33,585 bases of DNA from Candidatus Frankia alpina (GTDB lineage Bacteria > Actinomycetota > Actinomycetes > Frankiales > Frankiaceae), in NCBI RefSeq assembly GCF_902806485.1, contig NZ_CADCWT010000024.1, positions 1 to 33,585 on the forward strand, in the 5' to 3' direction. The notes beneath the pieces are model-generated. The model ran no database searches and was not told where the DNA came from. It worked only from the letters and a program-made list of their open reading frames with translations. Below, in pieces: positions 17,739 through 25,748 of the stretch. A program made the translations under genes and the position numbers. Every line of letters starts with the position of its first letter. Position 1 is the first letter of the stretch.

Positions 17739-18563
17739 GTGGCTGATCCAATGGGTGGCGCCGGGCGCCTACCGGCTGTGTTCATGACACCGGGAACGTC
17801 GTCGTTCACCGATTTCCTGTCGCAGTCGGCGCCGCACCTGTTGCCGGGGGCCCAGAGCGGCCTGCCGGGGCCGGTCACCGAGGTGGCGCACGGCACGACG
17901 ATCGTGGCGGTGACCTTCCCCGGTGGTGTGATCATGGCCGGTGACCGGCGGGCGACGCAGGGGCACATGATCGCCCAGCGGGATGTCGAGAAGGTGCACC
18001 ACGCCGACGACTTCTCCTGCGTGGGCTACGCCGGCACAGCCGGGGTCGGCGCCGAGCTGATCAGGCTGTTCCAGGTGGAACTGGAGCACTACGAGAAGAT
18101 CGAGGGCGCGACCCTGAGCCTGGACGCCAAGGCCAACCGGCTGGCGGCCATGGTCAAGGGCAACCTGCCGATGGCTCTGCAGGGCCTCGCGGTCGTCCCC
18201 TTGTTCGCCGGCTACGACCCGGACATGGACGCGGGCCGGATCTTCTCCTACGACATCGCGGCGGCGAAGTCGGAGGAACGCACGTACGAGTCCATCGGCT
18301 CCGGCTCGGTGTTCGCGAAGGGCTCGCTGAAGAAGCTCTACCGGGCCGACCAGACCCAGGCCGACACGGTGCGGATCGCCGTCGAGGCGCTCTACGACGC
18401 CGCCGACGACGACTCGGCGACGGGCGGTCCGGACACGATCCGCCGGCTGTACCCGATCGTCGCGGCGGTCACGTCCGACGGGTACCGCCGCTACGGCGAC
18501 GATGAGGTAGAACCCGTGGTGACGGCCATCATCGCGGACCGTTCCACGAGCGCGGGAGGCTGA
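17739..18563 (+). CDS. prcB: 20S proteasome beta subunit
   Basis: The 274-residue precursor of the catalytic beta subunit carries a propeptide of 52 residues that is removed autocatalytically at HG-TTIVAV, exposing Thr53 as the N-terminal nucleophile. In mature numbering the catalytic set Thr1, Asp17 (AGDRRAT) and Lys33 ([11 protein letters not shown]) is present, and SDGYRRYGD and GSGSVFAKG further along are family-typical. GTG 17739 is chosen because GAAGGGG lies a few nt upstream and the propeptide length fits the family. ATG 17784 is a shorter alternative. The gene is followed after 1 nt by prcA, so the 14+14-subunit particle is made from one transcript. Confidence 0.96.
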   Translation: MADPMGGAGRLPAVFMTPGTSSFTDFLSQSAPHLLPGAQSGLPGPVTEVAHGTTIVAVTFPGGVIMAGDRRATQGHMIAQRDVEKVHHADDFSCVGYAGTAGVGAELIRLFQVELEHYEKIEGATLSLDAKANRLAAMVKGNLPMALQGLAVVPLFAGYDPDMDAGRIFSYDIAAAKSEERTYESIGSGSVFAKGSLKKLYRADQTQADTVRIAVEALYDAADDDSATGGPDTIRRLYPIVAAVTSDGYRRYGDDEVEPVVTAIIADRSTSAGG

Positions 18564-18564
18564 C

Positions 18565-19290
18565 GTGACCATGCCGTTCGGATACGCGAGCCCCGAACAG
18601 CAGGTCCGCGACAAGTCCGAGTACGCGCGCAAGGGCATCGCGCGCGGACGGAGCGTGGTCGTCATCACCTACGCGGACGGGATCCTGTTCGTCGCCGAGA
18701 ACCCCTCGGCGACCCTCCACAAGATCAGCGAGATCTACGACCGCATCGCGTTCGCCGCCGTGGGCAAGTACAACGAGTTCGAGAACCTGCGCACGGCCGG
18801 CATCCGCCTGATGGACTCTCGCGGATACATGTACGACCGGCGGGACGTCACCAGCCGCGCCCTCGCCAACGCCTACGCGCAGACCCTTGGCGCGATCTTC
18901 ACTGAGAGCGTCAAGCCCTACGAGGTCGAGATCGTGGTGGCCGAAGTGGGCCGCAGCAGCGACGACGACCAGATCTACCGGTTGACGTTCGACGGGTCGA
19001 TCGCCGACGAACGGGGCTTCGTCGCGATCGGGGGCGCCTCCGACCAGGTCACGACCTCACTGAAGGAGCACCATCGGGACGGCCAGCCCCTCGCCGACGC
19101 CCTGCGGGTCGCGGTGCAGGCGCTGACCGTCAGCGTGCCGCCGGGCCTGCCGCAGAACGGTGAGCGGGTGCTCACCGAGGCCAACCTGGAAGTCGGGATG
19201 CTCGACCGGTCCCGCGCCCGGCGGCAGTTCAAGCGGATCACCGGCAACGCCCTCGCCGAGCTGCTCGCCCAGACCGCCACGTCCTCCTGA
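18565..19290 (+). CDS. prcA: 20S proteasome alpha subunit
   Basis: This 241-residue protein forms the gating outer rings. The N-terminal [22 protein letters not shown] is the alpha-type H0 region that occludes the pore and contacts the Mpa GQYL tail. The core follows ([42 protein letters not shown]), without a catalytic Thr or a propeptide. GTG 18565 is 5 nt from GGGAGG, and ATG 18571 is a possible alternative. The gap to the prcB stop is 1 nt. The mature length is normal. Its last ten bases already belong to a tandem repeat that continues downstream, and a 12-bp hairpin lies 84 bp past the stop. Confidence 0.96.
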   Translation: MTMPFGYASPEQQVRDKSEYARKGIARGRSVVVITYADGILFVAENPSATLHKISEIYDRIAFAAVGKYNEFENLRTAGIRLMDSRGYMYDRRDVTSRALANAYAQTLGAIFTESVKPYEVEIVVAEVGRSSDDDQIYRLTFDGSIADERGFVAIGGASDQVTTSLKEHHRDGQPLADALRVAVQALTVSVPPGLPQNGERVLTEANLEVGMLDRSRARRQFKRITGNALAELLAQTATSS

Positions 19291-19350
19291 CCGGCCTGTC
19301 CTCCTGACCGGCCATGTCCTTCCTGACCGGTACGTCCCGCTGACCGTGGC
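19281..19350 (+). repeat. Four imperfect 17-18-bp tandem repeats at the prcA end
   Basis: Units starting at 19281, 19298, 19316 and 19334 share GTCC(t/g)yCTGACCGg. The first covers the last three codons and the stop of prcA. They decay downstream (the last copy diverges most), which suggests duplication of the end of the gene. No function is apparent. Confidence 0.75.
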
Positions 19351-19374
19351 CGGCGTCCTGTTGGCCGGCCGTGT

Positions 19375-19418
19375 CGGCCGGTCCGGTCGGTGCCCCTGCG
19401 CAACCGCCGGACCGGCCG
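19375..19418. terminator. Stem-loop between convergent prcA and hydrolase genes
   Basis: A perfect 12-bp stem (19375-19386 with 19407-19418) can add 3 bp inside its 20-nt loop region. It lies 84 bp after prcA and 10 bp after the end of the opposing gene, so it can serve both directions. Confidence 0.6.
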
Positions 19419-19427
19419 GGCGGCGGC

Positions 19428-20213
19428 TCAGCGTGGGTGGACGTGCTCGTCGAGGAAGGCGAGCGCACGGGACCACGCGTCCGCCGCGGCGACCGGGCGG
19501 TACACCGCCTCCCGGTCGTCGCTGTGGAAGGCATGGCCCGCGCCCGGGTAACTGACCAGCTCCGTCGGCGCGCTGCTGCGGGCCGCCGCCGCCCGCAGCG
19601 CACCGATCTCGTCCGTGGTGATCAACTGGTCCTCCTCGCCGTACAGGCCGAGCCACGGGCCGCGCAGCGCCGGGGCCGCCTCGACCAGCGGCGGCACCCC
19701 CGACCAGTACGGGGTGCTCACCCCGCCGCCGTAGAACGACACCGCCGCAGCCAGCGGGTGACGGGTCGCGGTGTGCAGCGCGACCGTGCCGCCCATGCAG
19801 AACCCGACGATCGCGCTCTGCTCCGCGTCGAAGCCGGACTCGGTGAGATGGGTCAGAGCGGCGTCCACATCGGCGTCGATGCCCGTCCCGGTCAGCGTCT
19901 CCATCGCCGGGACCGCACCCGCCCAGCCGCCGGCCGGGTCGACTTCGTCCCGCCCGTCGCGGTGGTACAGATGCGGGGCCACGGCCAGCCAGCCCGCCCC
20001 GGCCAGCCGGTCACAGACGGACACCAGGTAAGGCGTGATGCCTCGGGCGTCCTGCACGACGATCACGCCACCCCTGGGCGGATCGTCCGCTGCGGGGGCC
20101 GCGATCGTCAGCGGCACCGTGTCCCGCCGGGCGACCTCCACCCGCAGGTGGTTCTTCAGGGCGCCGGCCTGTCCGGCTCGGCTGGACGCCGCGTCGTTCG
20201 TTCCAGTTGTCAT
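19428..20213 (-). CDS. Dienelactone hydrolase family protein
   Basis: The 261-residue alpha/beta hydrolase has a cysteine nucleophile in GFCMGG (Cys139), the Asp in YGEEDQLI (Asp195) and the His in GAGHAF (His227). This Cys-Asp-His triad characterises the dienelactone hydrolase family (carboxymethylenebutenolidase-like). The QDARGITPYLVSVCDRLA segment is the conserved region after strand 3. The natural substrate cannot be read from sequence, since many homologues are outside aromatic degradation. ATG 20213 is preferred over ATG 20222, because the GGGGAAGG motif directly abuts the latter but is 9 nt from the former. The gene interrupts the rightward proteasome series and is absent from the mycobacterial arrangement, so it is probably a lineage-specific insertion. 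Confidence 0.87.
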   Translation of the reverse strand: MTTGTNDAASSRAGQAGALKNHLRVEVARRDTVPLTIAAPAADDPPRGGVIVVQDARGITPYLVSVCDRLAGAGWLAVAPHLYHRDGRDEVDPAGGWAGAVPAMETLTGTGIDADVDAALTHLTESGFDAEQSAIVGFCMGGTVALHTATRHPLAAAVSFYGGGVSTPYWSGVPPLVEAAPALRGPWLGLYGEEDQLITTDEIGALRAAAARSSAPTELVSYPGAGHAFHSDDREAVYRPVAAADAWSRALAFLDEHVHPR

Positions 20214-20310
20214 GGCGGCCATCCTTCCCCGTCGCCGCGTCCGTGGCCGTCCGGCCGGCGTCGGACCTGCCGTCCGGGCGGCAGCCGGGCGCGCGAGGAC
20301 CGCGTCGACC

Positions 20311-20345
20311 CCCGGGCACCCCCGGGGACCCCCGGGGACCCCCGG
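20311..20345. repeat. 10-bp tandem repeat, about 3.5 copies
   Basis: CCCGGGCACC, CCCGGGGACC, CCCGGGGACC and a partial CCCGG follow one another upstream of the dienelactone hydrolase start. Each unit holds a small CCCGGG dyad. It may be simple slippage. Confidence 0.7.
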
Positions 20346-20451
20346 ACGGTGCTGGGAACCGCCGGGTGACGGGGGATCCGCCGCGAAACGCCGTGCCGCG
20401 ACACGCCGTCGGACCTGCCGCGACTCGGTGAAGGCGTCACGCTACTCCCTG

Positions 20452-20457
20452 TAGCGT
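20452..20457 (+). promoter_or_regulatory. Candidate -10 upstream of the 36-codon ORF
   Basis: TAGCGT lies 35 bp before GTG 20493, with GTGAAG about 18 bp further upstream as a poor -35. A 7-bp hairpin (20459-20465 with 20469-20475) would fall at the very start of the leader. Confidence 0.35.
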
Positions 20458-20492
20458 CCCGGCGGGCTCCGCCGGACGGAGGGGAGGATGCG

Positions 20493-20603
20493 GTGAGCAG
20501 ACCGCTGCCGATCAGGACGGTGAGTGCGCGCGCGACGGCGGACTCGCGGGGTACGGCGGGCGCGGCGCGGGTCGGCGTGGCCGGGGAAGCGGTCCCGTGG
20601 TGA
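20493..20603 (+). CDS. 36-residue ORF coupled to the membrane protein
   Basis: A short frame starts at GTG 20493, 5 nt after a strong GGGAGG (20482-20487). It reads VSRPLPIRTVSARATADS and onwards to a TGA at 20601-20603. The stop overlaps the GTG start of the next gene as GTGA. The SD quality and 4-bp overlap argue that it is translated and sets the translation rate of the membrane protein, which has no SD of its own. The peptide is basic, with no membrane segment or known motif. Alternatively it is the original N-terminus of the membrane protein, separated by a frameshift. It lacks homologues that I recognise. Confidence 0.5.
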   Translation: MSRPLPIRTVSARATADSRGTAGAARVGVAGEAVPW

Positions 20604-22504
20604 CCGGCGGCCGGCACCGGGAGGGCGACCACGACCCCCTGCCCGGACAGCGCCACCAGCCCGGCCCGCAGGTGGACGGCGACCCCGACCCGAAGGGTGA
20701 CCCGCACGACCACCGTTCCGAGGGCCACCGGGGCTCGACCGGCGTCGATTCCGGCGCCGGCCGGCATGCCCATCCCGGCTATCCGCCGCAGGACCATGGC
20801 CCTGGCGACGCCGGCTCGCCGGATCAGCGACCGGCGCACGGCCACCGTCATGTCGCCGACGGCAGCGTCCTCCCGACCCTGGACGGCACCGTCCCCGCCG
20901 GGGGCACCCCGCTGGGCGAGCCTGCGGCCGGTGTCGGTATCGGTATCGGTGTCGCCGGTTCGGTCGGTGGGGCTGGTCTGGGCGGTATGCCCGGTTCGGG
21001 GGAGGCCGGCGCCCGTTCGGATGATGCTTCCGGTGGCCTTGCCGCTGGCGTCCGTCGCGACGCGGTGGCGGGCGCGGGTAGGCCGGGTGCCGCGGCGGAG
21101 CAGGGCCCGGTCCGGGATCCGTTGAGCCTGCGCGGGATGCGTCGGGCCGGCACCGTCACGGTCGGGATGGCCGTGCTGCTGGGGATTCTGGTGTGGCTCT
21201 ACGGGACGTCGGTGACCAGCCTGCGGCCACGGGACCTGCCGATCCTCACCGTCGGTCCGGCGCCCGCGGCGACCGCGCTCGCCGACCAGATCAGCCGGGT
21301 CGAGCCCGGCGCCCTCACCGTGCACACGGTGCCGGCTGTCGCTGCCGCGGACCAGGCGCTGCGCGACCGCGACGCCTACGCCGCGATCGTCATCGGTGAC
21401 GATGGGCTGACGCTGCGGGTCGCCTCCGCCGCCAGTCCCGCGGTGACTGAGGCGATCACCCGAGGCATCCGGGTGTTCATGCCCGGCCTGGAGATCCCGG
21501 TCGTCGACGTGGTCGCGAACGCGCCCCGCGACCAGGCCGGCGGGGGGCTGGCCGCCGGGTACCTGCCGCTCGTGCTCGTCATCGCCGCCGCCGGGGTGCT
21601 GCTGACCCGGCTGGTCCGCTCCCGGGCGGTCCGGCTGGCCGGCATCGCGGTGCTCGCGGTGCTCTGCGGCTTCGCCGGGACGGTGGCGCTGCAGGGCGCG
21701 CTCGACGTCCTGCCGGGCTCCTTCCTGGCGACGATGGCGGTGCTGACCCTGCTGGCCCTGGCGGTCGCCGGGCCGGTCGTAGGCGTCGGCGCGGTGGCGG
21801 GGACGCCGGGCCTGGTCGGCATCGTCCTGGTGACGGTCGCGGGCGCCGCGCTGTCGGCGGCGCAGTCCGCGCCGGAGATGCTGCCCCGGCCGTGGGGGGA
21901 CATCGGCCAGTTCGCCCCGCCCGGGGCGGGGGCGACCCTGCTTCGCTCCACCAACTACTTCGAGGGCGCGGCCGGCGGCCGCCCGGTGGTCGTGCTGGCT
22001 GTCTGGCTGGTGGTCGGCCTCTGGTTGGCTTTCGTGGGCGAGCGCGGCGCCGCCCCGGCGCTGTACCCGGGTTCACGTGCGGCCCCCCGGACGGGCCGTG
22101 GTCCGCAACGGCAGCCTGCCGGCGTGACCACGACGGCGGCAAGCCCGGCCATGGCCACGGTCCCGGCGGGCGTGGGGGCGGCCGCAGCCCCATCCGGTGC
22201 GGCTGGGACCGGCGTGGGTGCTGGGGACGAGGCGTGGGCGCCCCCGGGACCGGCTGGACCCGCATCGCCCGGCGAGGCGGCCGACCAGCCCCCGGCGGCG
22301 CGGGCGGGCAGCACGCCCGGCGGGCCATCGGCCCCGGTCGTGGCGCCACTGCCGACGTGGCGCTCGCCGTTCGAACGCACAGTGCCGATCGAGCCGTCGG
22401 GCGGCGTCCGGCTGGTGCCCCCGACCCGGCCGGGCGACCCGCCGCCAGGCCGCGGGAGAGGCCCCGCGGGGGACGCGGGAGCGGGCGGATCGCAATCCCG
22501 GTGA
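20600..22504 (+). CDS. Multi-pass membrane protein, ABC-2 permease-like topology, function unknown
   Basis: The 634-residue protein has a cytosolic N-terminal tail of about 180 residues rich in His, Asp, Gly and Pro. A single membrane helix (about 186-208, TVTVGMAVLLGILVWLYG) follows. A roughly 110-residue extracytoplasmic domain comes next, then five hydrophobic helices between about 315 and 480, and a Pro/Ala/Gly-rich C-terminal tail of about 150 residues. One helix, an outer domain, then a helix cluster is the layout of YhgE/Pip and ABC-2-type permeases, which is the best guess. No ATPase lies next to it. The GTG overlaps the stop of the 36-codon ORF, so its translation is probably coupled. 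Both tails look disordered. Confidence 0.72.
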   Translation: MTGGRHREGDHDPLPGQRHQPGPQVDGDPDPKGDPHDHRSEGHRGSTGVDSGAGRHAHPGYPPQDHGPGDAGSPDQRPAHGHRHVADGSVLPTLDGTVPAGGTPLGEPAAGVGIGIGVAGSVGGAGLGGMPGSGEAGARSDDASGGLAAGVRRDAVAGAGRPGAAAEQGPVRDPLSLRGMRRAGTVTVGMAVLLGILVWLYGTSVTSLRPRDLPILTVGPAPAATALADQISRVEPGALTVHTVPAVAAADQALRDRDAYAAIVIGDDGLTLRVASAASPAVTEAITRGIRVFMPGLEIPVVDVVANAPRDQAGGGLAAGYLPLVLVIAAAGVLLTRLVRSRAVRLAGIAVLAVLCGFAGTVALQGALDVLPGSFLATMAVLTLLALAVAGPVVGVGAVAGTPGLVGIVLVTVAGAALSAAQSAPEMLPRPWGDIGQFAPPGAGATLLRSTNYFEGAAGGRPVVVLAVWLVVGLWLAFVGERGAAPALYPGSRAAPRTGRGPQRQPAGVTTTAASPAMATVPAGVGAAAAPSGAAGTGVGAGDEAWAPPGPAGPASPGEAADQPPAARAGSTPGGPSAPVVAPLPTWRSPFERTVPIEPSGGVRLVPPTRPGDPPPGRGRGPAGDAGAGGSQSR

Positions 22505-22548
22505 CCTCGAGCCCGAGCGTCTGGCTACGCCAGGGTGGCATCCGAGCA

Positions 22549-22554
22549 TAGGGT
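22549..22554 (+). promoter_or_regulatory. -10 element of a leaderless pafA mRNA
   Basis: TAGGGT ends 7 nt before GTG 22562, and there is no good SD. It supports the chosen pafA start over the upstream GTG at 22535. Confidence 0.5.
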
Positions 22555-22561
22555 CACAGAC

Positions 22562-23920
22562 GTGGATCGCCGCATCTTCGGACTGGAGAACGAGTACGGC
22601 GTCACCTGCGTGTTCCGGGGGCAGCGGCGGCTGTCCCCGGACGAGGTGGCGCGGTACCTGTTCCGTCGTGTCGTGTCATGGGGACGCAGCAGCAACGTGT
22701 TCCTCAAGAACGGCGCCCGCCTCTACCTCGACGTCGGGAGTCATCCGGAGTACGCCACCCCGGAATGCGACTCCGTCCCCGACCTCGTCACCCACGACAA
22801 GGCCGGTGAACGGATCTTGGAGGGCCTGCTCGTCGAGGCCGAACGGCGGCTGCGGGAGGAGGGCATCGCCGGCGACATCCATCTGTTCAAGAACAACACG
22901 GACTCCGCCGGCAACAGCTACGGCTGCCACGAGAACTATCTCGTCGGCCGGCACGGCGAGTTCTCCAAGCTCGCCGACGTGCTGGTGCCGTTCCTGGTCA
23001 GCCGGCAGATTCTCTGCGGGGCCGGCAAGGTGCTGCAGACCCCGCGCGGGGCGGTCTACTGCGTCTCCCAGCGCGCCGAGCACATCTGGGAGTCGGTGTC
23101 GTCGGCGACCACCCGGTCCCGCCCGATCATCAACACTCGGGACGAGCCGCACGCGGACGCGGAGCGTTTCCGTCGGCTGCACGTCATCGTCGGCGACTCG
23201 AACATGAGCGAGACGACGATGCTGCTCAAGCTCGGCTCCACCGACCTGGTGCTGCGCATGATCGAGGCCGGCGTCATGCTGCGCGACATGACCCTGGAGA
23301 ACCCGATCCGGGCGATCCGTGAGGTCAGCCACGACATGACCTGCCAGCGCAAGATCAAGCTGGCGAACGGTCGTGAGGTCAGCGCGCTGGACATCCAGCG
23401 GGAGTACTACTCGAAGGCCGTCGAGTTCGTCGAGCGCCGCGGCGGCGACGAGGTCGCCAAGCGGGTGCTCGACCTGTGGGGCCGCACGCTGCTCGCGATC
23501 GAGACCGACGACCTCGAACTCGTCGCCCGGGAGATCGACTGGGTGACGAAGTACGTGCTCATCGAGCGGTTCCGGCACAAGCACGGGCTGTCGCTGGCCT
23601 CCCCGCGGGTCGCCGAGCTCGACCTGAAGTACCACGACATCCACCGCGACCGCGGGCTGTACTACCGGATGGAACGGGCCGGCCTCGTCGAGCGGGTGAC
23701 CCGCGATCTCGACGTGTTCGAGGCCAAGTCCCGCCCGCCGCAGACCACCCGCGCCCGGCTGCGCGGCGAGTTCATCAAGCGGGCCCAGGAGAAGCGGCGC
23801 GACTTCACGGTCGACTGGGTCCACCTCAAGCTCAATGATCAGGCGCAGCGTACGGTCCTGTGCAAGGACCCGTTCCGCTCCGTCGACGACCGGGTCGACA
23901 AGCTCATCGCCAGCATGTGA
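22562..23920 (+). CDS. pafA: Pup-protein ligase
   Basis: The 452-residue ligase phosphorylates the terminal Glu of Pup with ATP and joins it to substrate lysines. It is a paralogue of Dop without the Dop-loop. Glu9 in GLENEYG binds metal, and the block [20 protein letters not shown] holds the catalytic Asp57. [53 protein letters not shown] and the C-terminal Pup-binding block [23 protein letters not shown] are close to the mycobacterial enzyme. GTG 22562 gives exactly the mycobacterial length, and the product then begins VDRRIFGLE. The FKBP lipoprotein gene starts 13 nt after the stop, so the two are probably cotranscribed. Confidence 0.97.
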   Translation: MDRRIFGLENEYGVTCVFRGQRRLSPDEVARYLFRRVVSWGRSSNVFLKNGARLYLDVGSHPEYATPECDSVPDLVTHDKAGERILEGLLVEAERRLREEGIAGDIHLFKNNTDSAGNSYGCHENYLVGRHGEFSKLADVLVPFLVSRQILCGAGKVLQTPRGAVYCVSQRAEHIWESVSSATTRSRPIINTRDEPHADAERFRRLHVIVGDSNMSETTMLLKLGSTDLVLRMIEAGVMLRDMTLENPIRAIREVSHDMTCQRKIKLANGREVSALDIQREYYSKAVEFVERRGGDEVAKRVLDLWGRTLLAIETDDLELVAREIDWVTKYVLIERFRHKHGLSLASPRVAELDLKYHDIHRDRGLYYRMERAGLVERVTRDLDVFEAKSRPPQTTRARLRGEFIKRAQEKRRDFTVDWVHLKLNDQAQRTVLCKDPFRSVDDRVDKLIASM

Positions 23921-23933
23921 GGATTCGCCCCCT

Positions 23934-24575
23934 GTGACGTCCGCTTCGCGGCGTGCCCGCGCCGCCCAGATCGCCCTGCGCACGGTCAGCGCTCTGCCCG
24001 CGCGGATCGGCAGCCGCCGGTACCTGCTCGTCGGCGTGCTGCTGCCCGCCGTGCTGGTCATCCCGGCCCTCGCGGGCTGCGCCGCCTCGGACGCCCCCGA
24101 CGGCACCAGCGCAGCGCCGGCGCCCAGCGTGACCGCCGGGCCCCGCCTGCCCGCGGTGCAGAACGCCACCGACCTGACCCGCAAGCCGCTGTCCGCCGCC
24201 GGCTCGGGCACCCCGCCGAGCACGCTGGTCACCAACGACCTCGTCACCGGCCGCGGGGCGAGTGCCTCGGCCACCAGCACCGTGGTTATCCAGTACTCCG
24301 GCGTGCTGTGGCGTAACGGCAAGGAGTTCGACACCACGTGGGGCAGCGGCCAGACCGCGACCTTCCCGTTGGACAGCACGATCGCCGGCTTCGGGCGGGG
24401 CATCGACGGGATGCGCGTGGGCGGTCGCCGGCAGATCGTCATCCCGCCCGACCTCGGCTACGGGCCGGCGGCTGGTCAGCCGCCGACGATCCTCGCCGAC
24501 GACACCCTGGTGTTCGTGGTCGACCTGCTCGCCGTCCAAGGCGGCGGGGGCGGCGGGGCGACCGTCCAGCCCTAG
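23934..24575 (+). CDS. FKBP-type peptidyl-prolyl isomerase, lipoprotein
   Basis: This 213-residue secreted prolyl isomerase has a basic N-region and a hydrophobic stretch (about 30-47) that lead to the lipobox ALAGC, with Cys49 as the lipidation site, followed by an Ala/Pro/Ser linker. The FKBP domain occupies about 115-203: VIQYSGVLWRNGKEFDTTW, then AGFGRGIDGMRVGGRRQIVIP, PDLGYGP and DDTLVFVVDLLAV. The usual Trp of the pocket (IxGW) is Phe here (IAGF), a common bacterial variant that may weaken drug binding. FKBP genes also sit between pafA and pafB in Streptomyces. GTG 23934 is the first usable start, and its SD is weak, so coupling to pafA is likely. Confidence 0.85.
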   Translation: MTSASRRARAAQIALRTVSALPARIGSRRYLLVGVLLPAVLVIPALAGCAASDAPDGTSAAPAPSVTAGPRLPAVQNATDLTRKPLSAAGSGTPPSTLVTNDLVTGRGASASATSTVVIQYSGVLWRNGKEFDTTWGSGQTATFPLDSTIAGFGRGIDGMRVGGRRQIVIPPDLGYGPAAGQPPTILADDTLVFVVDLLAVQGGGGGGATVQP

Positions 24576-24702
24576 GTGTAGTCGCGGTTTTCGGCCCTGA
24601 AGCCGGATTTCTGGCCCCGGCCGATCCCCACCAGGACCTGTTTGGTGGACCGGGTGGCGGGTCGCCGGTGGGGGCGGTGCCGGCTTGGCGTCGCAGCTCG
24701 AC

Positions 24703-24708
24703 TAGCGT
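24703..24708 (+). promoter_or_regulatory. -10 element of a leaderless pafB mRNA
   Basis: TAGCGT ends 8 nt before GTG 24717, and no SD is present. The preceding bases do not match the PafBC damage motif, so no autoregulation of that type is seen. The rest of 24576-24702 has only a 6-bp hairpin (24628-24648). Confidence 0.45.
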
Positions 24709-24716
24709 GTGACATT

Positions 24717-25745
24717 GTGTCCCGGCGACGGGTGGAGCGCCTGCTGAACCTGACGATGTGCCTCATGGCGACATCGCGCTTCATCACCGTGTCCCAGCTC
24801 GGCGAGCTGGTGGAGGGCTACGAGCCCGGCGTCACGGAGGAGGAGCAGGAAGCCTTCCGGCGGATGTTCGAACGCGACAAGGCGTACCTGCGCGAGATCG
24901 GCATCCCGCTGGAGACCGGGACGGACTCGGCGTTCAGCGACGAGGTCGGCTACCGGATCCGCCGCGGCGACTATGCCCTGCCCGACATCGCCCTCGCGCC
25001 GGACGAGGCCGCCGCCCTGGCGCTGGCCGGGGCGCTGTGGTCGACGACGGCGCTGGCCGGGCCGGCGGCGAGCGCCCTGCGCAAGCTGGCCGCCGGCGGC
25101 GCCGCGGTCGGTGACGGCGGCCTCGGCGCACTGGACGGCTTCGAGCCGCGGGTCGACGCGACGGATCCCGCGTTCGAGCCGTGCCTCGCCGCGGTGCAGG
25201 CCGGCCGCGCGATCCGCTTTCCCTACCGCAAGATGGTCGAGACCGGCGTCACCGAGCGGCACGTCGAGCCGTGGGGCGTGCTGTCCTGGCGGGGCCGCTG
25301 GTACCTGGCGGGCCACGACGTGGTCCGTGGCGCCCCGCGGGTGTTCCGGCTGTCCCGGTTCGCCGGGCCCGTGCGGCCGGTCGGGCTCGGCGGGGCGGTG
25401 CGCGTTCCGCCCGACGTCGACCTGCACGCGATGGTCTCCACCCAGGCCCCGCCGGACCAGGTGCGCACCGCGACGCTCGCCGTGCGCCACGGCACCGGCC
25501 ACGCGCTGCGCCGCCACGCCCGCCCCGCGCCTGCCACTCGCCCCGCGCCTGCCGCGGACATGGACCTGGTGGAGATGGAGTTCGCCGACACCGAGCGGTT
25601 TGCCCGCTGGATCGTCGGGTCGGGGCCGGATGTGATCGTGCTGGAGCCGCCGGAGTTGCGCACGGCCGTCGTCGCCCGGCTGCGGGCCGCGGCAGCGGGC
25701 ACCGCCGGTGTGTGCGAGGCCGCCGCGGTCCCCGGCGGGCGATGA
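24717..25745 (+). CDS. pafB: WYL-domain transcriptional regulator PafB
   Basis: The 342-residue protein has an N-terminal winged helix (VERLLNLTMCLMATSRFITVSQL, then the MFERDKAYLREIGIPLE region), a linker domain (ALPDIALAPDEAAALALAG) and a WYL domain from about 160 (IRFPYRK, RHVEPWGVLSWRGRWYLAGHD, RVFRLSRF) with a C-terminal extension. In mycobacteria PafB and PafC act as one unit that switches RNA polymerase to the LexA/RecA-independent DNA-damage promoters, apparently by sensing nucleic acid through the WYL domains. The product begins VSRRRVERLL at GTG 24717, supported by length and the -10 position, and upstream extension of the frame is not family-like. pafC starts 3 nt after the stop. 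Confidence 0.94.
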   Translation: MSRRRVERLLNLTMCLMATSRFITVSQLGELVEGYEPGVTEEEQEAFRRMFERDKAYLREIGIPLETGTDSAFSDEVGYRIRRGDYALPDIALAPDEAAALALAGALWSTTALAGPAASALRKLAAGGAAVGDGGLGALDGFEPRVDATDPAFEPCLAAVQAGRAIRFPYRKMVETGVTERHVEPWGVLSWRGRWYLAGHDVVRGAPRVFRLSRFAGPVRPVGLGGAVRVPPDVDLHAMVSTQAPPDQVRTATLAVRHGTGHALRRHARPAPATRPAPAADMDLVEMEFADTERFARWIVGSGPDVIVLEPPELRTAVVARLRAAAAGTAGVCEAAAVPGGR

Positions 25746-25748
25746 GCG

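Noticed and set aside
17383..17787. 134-codon frame between pup and prcB
   Set aside because: No SD, no family resemblance, overlaps the prcB start and contains Arg/Pro-rich sequence.
24685..24708. PafBC-type motif at the pafB promoter (autoregulation)
   Set aside because: The nine bases at the required N8 distance from TAGCGT do not resemble TTGTCRGTG.
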